The position numbers and the translations under genes were made by a program. DNA of 5,391 nucleotides from Alphaproteobacteria bacterium (lineage in GTDB: Bacteria; Pseudomonadota; Alphaproteobacteria; Rs-D84), in the NCBI GenBank assembly GCA_016285415.1, contig JAEEQU010000060.1:1-5391 (forward strand). The letters are read 5' to 3'. The notes below the pieces were generated by a model. That model made no database searches. It had not been told where the DNA came from and saw only the letters and a list, made by a program, of their open reading frames with translations. Shown piece by piece: positions 1-4,827 of this stretch (the first letter of the stretch is position 1; each line of letters begins with the position of its first letter).

Positions 1-72
1 TATTTTCCTTTTATTTATTTTTGTTTTCTGCTATTTTATAGAAAACAAACATAAAATCAAGGAAAAATAACA
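1..72 (+). promoter_or_regulatory. AT-rich leader of plsY with hairpin and RBS
   Basis: This short non-coding stretch precedes plsY. It contains a 10-bp inverted repeat (positions 20-29 TTTGTTTTCT pairing with 40-49 AGAAAACAAA) around a 10-base loop. It is followed by A-rich rather than T-rich sequence, so it does not look like an intrinsic terminator for an upstream + strand gene. A Shine-Dalgarno-like AAGGA lies at 59-63, nine bases before the plsY ATG. I could not pick out a convincing -35/-10 pair; the plsY promoter may lie upstream of the window. Confidence 0.4.
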
Positions 73-660
73 ATGTTATATATTTTTGGGATAATTATAG
101 GATATTTATTAGGTAGTATACCGTTTGGCATTTTGTTGACGCGCCTGTTTGGTCGTGGCGATTTGCGCAAAGTGGGCAGTGGAAATATTGGCGCGGCAAA
201 TGCAATGCGGGCTGGGGGGCTGCGTGTTGGGGCGGCGGTGTGGTTGGCAGATATGCTAAAAACCATTGTGGCGGTTTTAATTGGATCCGCGTTGGGCGGT
301 GATGCATTGGCGGCGTGGTGTGGTTTTGCCGCCGTGTTTGGACATTGCTTTTCAATTTGGTTGGGTTTCCATGGGGGCAAAGGTGTGTCGTGTCTGTTTG
401 GTATGTTGCTTGCACTTGATCCATTGATGTTTTTAATTTGTGGGGTCGCATGGTTGGTTGTCGTCTTTTCGTTTGGATATTCATCGCTTGGTGGATTGAC
501 GGTATTTTTGGTTGCATCTGTATTAGGGTTTGCCATCGGTGGAACGGTTGGTATCGCAATTTTTGCAAGTTGTTTGCTATGCTTGGTGCGTCATATGGAA
601 AATATTGGTCGTCTTATTGGTGGTACCGAATCGAAACTAACATGGAAGTGGAAAAAATAG
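73..660 (+). CDS. plsY: PlsY, acyl-phosphate:glycerol-3-phosphate acyltransferase
   Basis: PlsY is an inner-membrane enzyme that moves the acyl group of acyl-phosphate (made by PlsX) onto sn-glycerol-3-phosphate, giving lysophosphatidic acid, the first step of phospholipid synthesis. The 195-residue length is normal for the family. All three conserved family motifs are visible: GSGNIGAAN at 35-43, GHCFSIWLGFHGGKGV at 90-105 (the Gly-rich loop holding the phosphate), and FGYSSLGG at 134-141, followed by the C-terminal RHMENI at 172-177 and Glu185. Several hydrophobic stretches (about 2-23, 50-75, 80-95, 108-132, 139-170) fit a five-helix membrane protein. The common DxxKG motif reads DMLKT (60-64), so the Gly is replaced. 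The ATG is supported by AAGGA nine bases upstream. In many alphaproteobacteria plsY sits next to dprA; here an unrelated exported-protein gene lies between them. Confidence 0.95.
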   Translation: MLYIFGIIIGYLLGSIPFGILLTRLFGRGDLRKVGSGNIGAANAMRAGGLRVGAAVWLADMLKTIVAVLIGSALGGDALAAWCGFAAVFGHCFSIWLGFHGGKGVSCLFGMLLALDPLMFLICGVAWLVVVFSFGYSSLGGLTVFLVASVLGFAIGGTVGIAIFASCLLCLVRHMENIGRLIGGTESKLTWKWKK

Positions 661-699
661 AAATCTTTTAGTTTTATTCTTTATTTGCGGTGCTTTTTA

Positions 700-708
700 T
701 GATATAAT
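700..708 (+). promoter_or_regulatory. Extended -10 promoter of the exported-protein gene
   Basis: The bases at 700-708 read TGATATAAT, a perfect extended -10 element (TGn followed by TATAAT at 703-708). No good -35 hexamer is found at the usual distance (TTTATT at 680-685 is the best), which is typical of extended -10 promoters. Transcription would start near 715, leaving a leader of about 23 bases that contains the ribosome binding site GAGGGAG (725-731), six bases before the ATG at 738. It separates this gene from plsY. Confidence 0.6.
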
Positions 709-737
709 ATACCCGATATAGCAAGAGGGAGTTTCTT

Positions 738-1598
738 ATGATTAAGAATTTTATCGCTTTGTTTTTGGTATGTTTACCTGTTGTTGCAGGTGCTGCACCG
801 CGTGACCCACGTGTGGGTGCATTGGGAATGGCAAACAGCAATCGGTTCGCACCAGCACCAGCACGCGATAGGGCGGCGAATATCATGTCTAAAAATCAGT
901 TAACTACACCAGATGTATCAATCAGCACAACGCAGGATCGTTCGCCAAGTATTCAGGATGTTTCAAATGTTCCCCCGTTTAAACCAGCGGCAGAAGAAGA
1001 CAAGAAAGATTCACGTGAAGCAGAACGCGCAGCATGTCTGAATAATAATATTGGTGTCGGTAATACATTTGTTTGGGCCTCACGTTACAGCAACACTAAC
1101 AATTATGCAACCATGCAAGAAGATACAGAAAACCCAGAAAACAATGTATGTTTTGCTAAGGTTGATATAAGAAGTACAGATTCGCGTATCAATTTGTCTG
1201 ATATAGCCAGTCGTTATTTCCAATGGGGCACAGTTGTGAATTGCGGTTCATGGGTTGATGAAAGTATGTTGGAACAACGCATATTGGATGCCAAGAAGAA
1301 AAATCGTACATGGGCAACAGTTGGTGGCGCAGTTGGTGGTGCAGCCGTCGGTGTTGGTTCAATGGAATTGTTTGGAAACAGACTTATTGGTGGCAAGGTA
1401 GAAGGACAAAAAGCATTGCAAAATACGGAATTGTTGCGTTCACAGATGTTGGTTCTGAAAAAGAACAACGATTCGCGCCTTACCAGTATTATGAACGATT
1501 TGAAAAAACTAAAGGAACAGTGTGATAAATTCAAGAATCCAGCGGATATGCCGGACGAATGTACACAGTACAATTATGATGCACTGTTGAGTATATAA
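738..1598 (+). CDS. Exported protein of unknown function with glycine-zipper segment
   Basis: I do not recognise a family for this 286-residue protein. It starts with a clear Sec signal peptide: Lys3, a hydrophobic core at about 5-17, and a signal peptidase I site after AGA (residues 17-19) or GAA (18-20). Cys12 lies inside the core and is not in a proper lipobox, so it is probably not a lipoprotein. The mature part begins with a low-complexity, probably disordered region rich in Pro, Ser, Asp and Ala (20-95). A more ordered part follows with Cys100, Cys138 and Cys169, which could form disulfides in the periplasm. Residues 192-209 are a Gly/Ala-rich stretch (VGGAVGGAAVGVGS) like the glycine zippers of envelope proteins. 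A charged, probably helical or coiled-coil region spans about 220-265, with Cys262 and Cys275 near the end. The start is well supported by GAGGGAG six bases upstream. The gene ends with TAA directly followed by TAG and has its own promoter and a strong terminator, so it appears to be a single-gene unit. Confidence 0.8.
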   Translation: MIKNFIALFLVCLPVVAGAAPRDPRVGALGMANSNRFAPAPARDRAANIMSKNQLTTPDVSISTTQDRSPSIQDVSNVPPFKPAAEEDKKDSREAERAACLNNNIGVGNTFVWASRYSNTNNYATMQEDTENPENNVCFAKVDIRSTDSRINLSDIASRYFQWGTVVNCGSWVDESMLEQRILDAKKKNRTWATVGGAVGGAAVGVGSMELFGNRLIGGKVEGQKALQNTELLRSQMLVLKKNNDSRLTSIMNDLKKLKEQCDKFKNPADMPDECTQYNYDALLSI

Positions 1599-1618
1599 TA
1601 GATGTAATCAGGTATTTG

Positions 1619-1650
1619 AAAAAAGCACCCACCATTGTGGGTGTTTTTTC
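1619..1650 (+). terminator. Intrinsic terminator of the exported-protein gene
   Basis: A 7-bp GC-rich stem, CACCCAC (1626-1632) with GTGGGTG (1637-1643), closes a four-base loop CATT. It is flanked by six A (1619-1624) and six T (1644-1649), the latter forming the U-tract. The A/T flanks extend the stem, so it could also terminate - strand transcription. It lies 21 bases after the stop at 1598. It also falls inside the 5' extension of the dprA open frame, which argues that the true dprA start lies downstream. Confidence 0.9.
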
Positions 1651-1680
1651 TTGCCAAAATTCTGGATATAATAATATAGT
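1651..1680 (+). promoter_or_regulatory. Candidate dprA promoter
   Basis: Directly after the terminator come TTGCCA (1651-1656) and, 18 bases later, TATAGT (1675-1680), a plausible -35/-10 pair. A perfect TATAAT also lies at 1667-1672 but has only a T-run at the -35 position. Either would start transcription between about 1679 and 1688, at or just before the dprA start codon, leaving little or no leader. This is seen by eye only; the region is AT-rich and chance matches are likely. Confidence 0.35.
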
Positions 1681-1687
1681 GATAATT

Positions 1688-2701
1688 ATGAAAGATTTAT
1701 TTGAACATTTATTAGTTTTGCGTTCGCCTGGGATTGGCCCAGTGTCATATAATAAATTACTGCAGAAATTTGGTAATGTTCATGCGGTATTGGAATCTTT
1801 GTCCCCAGATAACAATTTGCGTGATGCAGTGATGCGTGAAATAGATACGGCGACCAAATTAAATATACAATTTATATTTGATGACGATGAACGCTATCCA
1901 AAAAATTTGCGTGATGTGAAAAATCATCCACCTGTTTTAACCGCACGCGGAAATATTGCGACATTGGCGTGCGAATCGGTTGCAATTGTTGGAACGCGGC
2001 ATGCAACGGCGGCGGGTATGGAATTTGTTGCGGATATTGCCCAGTGTTTTGCGGAACATAATATATCGGTGGTATCTGGTATGGCGATTGGAACAGATTA
2101 TGCCGCGCATATGGGTGCGTTGCGTGCGAATGGAAATACGAACACAATTGCGGTCTTGGCGGGCGGTGTTGATTATATATGGCCGCCGGAAAACGAATCG
2201 TTGTATTACGAGATATTGGAACGTGGCGTGGTAATAAGTGATATGCCCGTTGGATTTGTGCCAAATGGAACAAATTTTGTTCAACGTAATCGTATTATCG
2301 CCGGAATTGGTGAGAAATTGATATTATCCGAGGCGGATTTAAAATCAGGCAGTATGAAAACCGCGAATTTTGCAATTTCATACGGTCGACAAATATACGC
2401 AATACCATCACATCCGGCTGATTCCCGCGGCGCAGGACCAAATTCACTGATTCGGTCTGGTGCGGCAATTTTATGCCAAGGGGTAAAAGATTTCTTTGAT
2501 GATGATAAAATAGTGACCGATGGACCAAAAAAATCCGAATCAGAAAATACGGTTTTGGATAAATTAGGAACGATACCGTTGTCCGAATCTGTATTGGCAG
2601 ATGTTGTCGGAAAAAATATTATGGAAATTAAACGCGAATTGGTCATATTAGAATTGCAGGGTTTAATAAGAAAAACTGATTCGGGATATGTTCGTGTTTA
2701 G
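1688..2701 (+). CDS. dprA: DprA, DNA-processing protein (RecA loader, Smf family)
   Basis: DprA binds incoming single-stranded DNA and loads RecA onto it during natural transformation. From the ATG at 1688 the protein has 337 residues, within the family's usual range. Domains in order: an N-terminal helical SAM/HhH-like part with GIGP at 15-18; the Rossmann-like DprA core with SVAIVGTRHAT (97-107), VSGMAIGTDYAAH (129-141), LAGGVDYIWPPEN (147-159), FVQRNRIIAG (197-206), SEADLKSGS (214-222), GRQIYAIPSHP (233-243) and GPNSLIRSGA (250-259); and a C-terminal winged-helix domain of the DprA C-terminal type (about 290-337). The open frame extends upstream to a TTG at 1616, but that stretch is the terminator hairpin, so ATG 1688 (or the in-frame GTG at 1679) is preferred. 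No Shine-Dalgarno sequence precedes either, which could mean leaderless translation. All core motifs are intact, so it is probably functional; no other competence genes are in the window. Confidence 0.93.
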   Translation: MKDLFEHLLVLRSPGIGPVSYNKLLQKFGNVHAVLESLSPDNNLRDAVMREIDTATKLNIQFIFDDDERYPKNLRDVKNHPPVLTARGNIATLACESVAIVGTRHATAAGMEFVADIAQCFAEHNISVVSGMAIGTDYAAHMGALRANGNTNTIAVLAGGVDYIWPPENESLYYEILERGVVISDMPVGFVPNGTNFVQRNRIIAGIGEKLILSEADLKSGSMKTANFAISYGRQIYAIPSHPADSRGAGPNSLIRSGAAILCQGVKDFFDDDKIVTDGPKKSESENTVLDKLGTIPLSESVLADVVGKNIMEIKRELVILELQGLIRKTDSGYVRV

Positions 2702-2710
2702 GAAAAAATA

Positions 2711-2731
2711 TGTATATACAATGTATATACA
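2711..2731. repeat. Two TGTATATACA palindromes in tandem
   Basis: The perfect 10-bp palindrome TGTATATACA occurs at 2711-2720 and again at 2722-2731, separated by one A, an 11-bp period. The two copies would face the same side of the helix. The pair can also fold as a hairpin (8 bp with a five-base loop), but no T-run follows, so it is not a normal terminator for dprA. It may be an operator for a dimeric regulator acting on dnaA, or chance AT-rich sequence. Confidence 0.55.
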
Positions 2732-3030
2732 AACGGCAGAAAACTGGGAAAAATCCGAATCGGTGTCAAAAAATAAATTTGAAAAAAATCATTAACATTT
2801 TGTTGCAAATGAAAATGAATTTTATAAATTGTTTTCACGTAGTCAGGAAGGTTATCAAGTTCTGATTGGAAGGATAGGTAGATTTAGGTTTTAACAATAT
2901 ATGTGAGAGAGTGAAAGTAGGAAACATAAAGGGATACTAAATATTATCGGAAAATTTAGTTCGGTATGATTTGGTATTTCTATGCAGGTGGCTTTTGCAC
3001 ACTTGTACCGGCAGGAAACTCTTTTGCAAC

Positions 3031-3040
3031 AAGGAAGGGG
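3031..3040 (+). promoter_or_regulatory. Ribosome binding site deciding the dnaA start
   Basis: AAGGAAGGGG ends seven bases before the ATG at 3048 and is the strongest Shine-Dalgarno match near the gene. The longer open frame begins at an ATG at 2982, which lacks such a site, so translation from 3048 is preferred. Confidence 0.8.
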
Positions 3041-3047
3041 AAACGTC

Positions 3048-4328
3048 ATGCAGGCGACATTTGAAAAAAAACAGGTTGTTTCGGTGGACGTAATCAAAAG
3101 CGAATTATCCACTAAGATAGATGCGGCCGGTTTTTCTGCATGGATTGCACCACTTGAATTTCGTATTTCAGACAGTTCTTTGATAATAAATGTTCCAAAT
3201 CAATTTACGGCGGATTTTGTTGGCGCAACATATTCAAATGTTTTGAATGCGGTTGCGGGTGAATATGGGTTGTCGGTAAAAATACGCATCGTATCATGTG
3301 CAAACGTAATTCGTAAAACCGCAAATGACAATAACACCCAAACATATTCTGCGCCGGTTACCGAAGATAAAGGAACCGGCGATTTTGATTCATTTATTGT
3401 ATCCGAAGAAAATGCGTTTGTTGTGTCGGCATGTAAAAAGATGGCAAAAGGTACCGCAACATTTTCGCCACTGTTTATTTATGGACCGGCGGGTTGTGGA
3501 AAAACGATGTTGGCGGGTTGCATAAATTCTGCGTTTGATGGTCGTGTTGTGATGATGTCGGGTGCGCAGTTTGTTGCAGAATTTGCGCGTGCGTTACATG
3601 ATAAAACAATTTTTGCGTTTAAAGATTACTGCCGTAACTGTGATACATTTATATTGGATGATGTTCAATGCCTTGCCGGGAAACGTGCGACATGTGAAGA
3701 ATTTGCACAACTGATTATGGAATTGCGTGATGCAGGAAAAAATATTGTTCTGACGGCAAATACTGCACCGGGTAATTTATCAGGTATTGAACACAGATTG
3801 CAATCATTGTTCGCATCTGGGTTGGTGGTTGATGTTGCGGCACCATCACGTGCGGTTCGTCGTGCAATGTTGATTAACGCAGGTGTGGATGTAAAAATTG
3901 CGGATACAATCGCAGGCCGTATCAGTTCGGATGGTCATGTAATATCTGGTGTGGTTAATAAAATTCATACATACATGGAATTGATGGATGGTGCGGTTAC
4001 GGAAAATATTGTTGAAAAATTATTGGCGGATACATTAAAGAAATCAAAATCACCAGTTGCGATGGTTCGTTCTATGTGTGAAAAATTGGGTGTGTCATAC
4101 GATGCGATTTGTGGAAATGGTCGTGCGCGTGCGTTGGTGTTGGCGCGCCAGATGATGATGGTGGTATTGAAAACTGTGACAGGAATGTCTTTGTGTGAAA
4201 TCGGTGCGTATGTTGGTGGACGTGATCATGCAACAGTTATGTATGCAATAGAACGCATTGAAAAATTAAAAGAAAATGATTTGGTTATGTCCGCACAAAT
4301 TGCACAATTGGTTGAAGAGTATAAATAA
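3048..4328 (+). CDS. dnaA: DnaA, chromosomal replication initiator (divergent)
   Basis: DnaA binds DnaA boxes at the origin, forms an ATP-dependent filament, melts the DNA and recruits the helicase. From ATG 3048 it has 426 residues, short for the family because the domain II linker is brief (about 84-111). Domain I is at about 10-83 (AWIAPLEF and the VPNQF motif). Domain III (AAA+) shows Walker A GPAGCGKT (146-153), Walker B FILDD (201-205), sensor I LTANT (235-239) and box VII EHRLQSLF (248-255). Domain IV carries ARQ (366-368), SLCEIG (381-386) and the signature GGRDHATV (390-397), which reads the DnaA box. Aligned from memory to E. coli, Arg281 is kept (Arg250), but the arginine finger Arg285 is Leu254, sensor-2 Arg334 is His297 and sensor-1 Asp269 is Asn238. 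The normal GxGLGKTHL also reads GPAGCGKTML. It could be a lineage-specific DnaA or a paralog; domain IV makes Hda unlikely. It is the last gene of the + strand series and ends at a shared terminator. Confidence 0.9.
   Translation: MQATFEKKQVVSVDVIKSELSTKIDAAGFSAWIAPLEFRISDSSLIINVPNQFTADFVGATYSNVLNAVAGEYGLSVKIRIVSCANVIRKTANDNNTQTYSAPVTEDKGTGDFDSFIVSEENAFVVSACKKMAKGTATFSPLFIYGPAGCGKTMLAGCINSAFDGRVVMMSGAQFVAEFARALHDKTIFAFKDYCRNCDTFILDDVQCLAGKRATCEEFAQLIMELRDAGKNIVLTANTAPGNLSGIEHRLQSLFASGLVVDVAAPSRAVRRAMLINAGVDVKIADTIAGRISSDGHVISGVVNKIHTYMELMDGAVTENIVEKLLADTLKKSKSPVAMVRSMCEKLGVSYDAICGNGRARALVLARQMMMVVLKTVTGMSLCEIGAYVGGRDHATVMYAIERIEKLKENDLVMSAQIAQLVEEYK
3105..3113 (+). other. Near-consensus DnaA box inside dnaA
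   Basis: TTATCCACT matches the DnaA-box consensus TTATCCACA at eight of nine bases. It lies about 57 bases inside the dnaA reading frame, where a bound DnaA could in principle repress its own gene. It is a single site, with no neighbouring boxes seen, so it may be chance and is not evidence of an origin. Confidence 0.3.
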
Positions 4329-4358
4329 AAAAAATTCCGATAAAATCGGAATCTTTTT
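4327..4358. terminator. Shared bidirectional terminator between dnaA and the - strand gene
   Basis: An 8-bp perfect stem, ATTCCGAT (4334-4341) with ATCGGAAT (4345-4352), closes a three-base loop. It is followed by a T-run (4354-4358) on the + strand and preceded by a run of eight A (4327-4334) that is a T-run on the - strand. It begins within the dnaA stop codon and overlaps by a couple of bases the stop codon (4357-4359) of the convergent gene, so it fits termination in both directions. Confidence 0.88.
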
Positions 4359-4767
4359 ATTTTTGATGACTTTCTTTATGTTTGTTTATAAGATTTTGTC
4401 TTTGTTGAATGAGGGTTTGAATTTCTGGCAGAACACGACCATCAATATGTGTCCAATCATTAGTGTGCAGTTCGGTGTCATTTGTTGGGTAAAGCGTTAA
4501 AATCGGTTTACCGTTAACATCCAAATATTCAATAATTGTGCGGGCGGTTACTGTGCCGATACTGTCAGATAAATCTGGGTATTCGTTAATCATCTTTTTT
4601 ACCAAGCGTTCAGAAAAAAGTTTTGGAACTTCGTCTGTGACGTGTTCTCCATTCTTGGTTTCAATTGGCAATATTGCCCCATTTGGCATAAACTTAAATG
4701 GCTGCTTTAATAATTTTGCCATATCTATTACATATGTATTTTTAAAAGAGTCATTTTCTTTTGTCAT
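4357..4767 (-). CDS. Hypothetical 136-residue cytoplasmic protein
   Basis: I do not recognise this protein. From the ATG at 4767 (reading leftwards) it has 136 residues, no signal peptide and no membrane segment. It looks like a soluble, mixed-charge protein: residues 12-35 include MAKLLKQPFKFMPNGAILPI, 40-64 are charged and probably helical, 72-96 look like beta/helix alternation (ARTIIEYLDVNGKPILTLYP), and 112-136 form a Gln/Lys-rich helix. The start is set by GAGGTGG (complement of 4772-4778), four bases upstream. An upstream TTG at 4824 would extend it through the promoter region and is less likely. It lies 60 bp after the parE stop on the same strand, with a good promoter between, so it may be transcribed both from parE and on its own. 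The clean start, promoter and terminator argue that it is a real gene. Confidence 0.75.
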   Translation of the reverse strand: MTKENDSFKNTYVIDMAKLLKQPFKFMPNGAILPIETKNGEHVTDEVPKLFSERLVKKMINEYPDLSDSIGTVTARTIIEYLDVNGKPILTLYPTNDTELHTNDWTHIDGRVLPEIQTLIQQRQNLINKHKESHQK

Positions 4768-4796
4768 AGCACCACCTCGGATTACAACGCCGGTAA

Positions 4797-4824
4797 AATA
4801 TAAAGCATTTTTCGGAAAAGTCAA
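4797..4824 (-). promoter_or_regulatory. Sigma-70-type promoter for the 136-residue protein gene
   Basis: On the - strand, TTGACT (4824-4819) and TATATT (4802-4797) are separated by 16 bases; each matches the sigma-70 consensus hexamer at five of six positions. Transcription would begin near 4790, giving a leader of about 23 bases containing the GAGGTGG ribosome binding site. It lies just after the parE stop codon. Confidence 0.6.
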
Positions 4825-4827
4825 CGA

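Larger units (their letters stand above)
2702..3047 (+). promoter_or_regulatory. 346-bp gap between dprA and dnaA, probable dnaA control region
   Basis: No solid gene is seen here. The gap holds a tandem palindrome (listed separately), a GANTC methylation-type site (GAATC at 2757-2761) centred in the small palindrome CCGAATCGG, and a purine-rich stretch at about 2840-2940 with GGAAGG twice. The strong ribosome binding site AAGGAAGGGG of dnaA is at 3031-3040. Candidate promoter elements are weak: TTGCAA at 2803-2808 with TATAAA at 2823-2828 (14-base spacer, too short) and TATGAT at 2965-2970 without a good -35. I found no cluster of DnaA boxes. A 51-codon open frame (2710-2865) preceded by AGGA exists but looks like translated AT-rich spacer. 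Confidence 0.45.

Noticed and set aside
20..49. Terminator of a gene upstream of plsY
   Set aside because: The hairpin is AT-only apart from two GC pairs and is followed by A-rich, not T-rich, sequence on the + strand.
738..794. Lipoprotein signal for the exported protein
   Set aside because: Cys12 is preceded by FLV, which lacks the small residue needed at -1 of a lipobox; a signal peptidase I site after residue 19 or 20 fits better.
1616..1687. N-terminal extension of DprA from TTG 1616
   Set aside because: These 24 codons are the terminator hairpin and promoter of the region; homology to DprA begins only after the ATG at 1688.
2702..3047. Replication origin next to dnaA
   Set aside because: The gap is AT-rich but has no cluster of DnaA boxes; the only near-consensus box is inside the gene. 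In alphaproteobacteria the origin is often away from dnaA.
2891..3112. Antisense 73-codon open frame overlapping the dnaA start
   Set aside because: It has low-complexity Cys/Ser-rich composition, lies opposite the dnaA ribosome binding site and coding sequence, and has no supporting start signals.
4276..4500. + strand open frame after dnaA
   Set aside because: It runs through the end of dnaA, the terminator and the antisense of the 136-residue gene, with no ribosome binding site; it is a shadow frame.
4768..4824. Longer form of the 136-residue protein starting at TTG 4824
   Set aside because: The extension covers the promoter and ribosome binding site, and the ATG at 4767 has a strong GAGGTGG four bases upstream.
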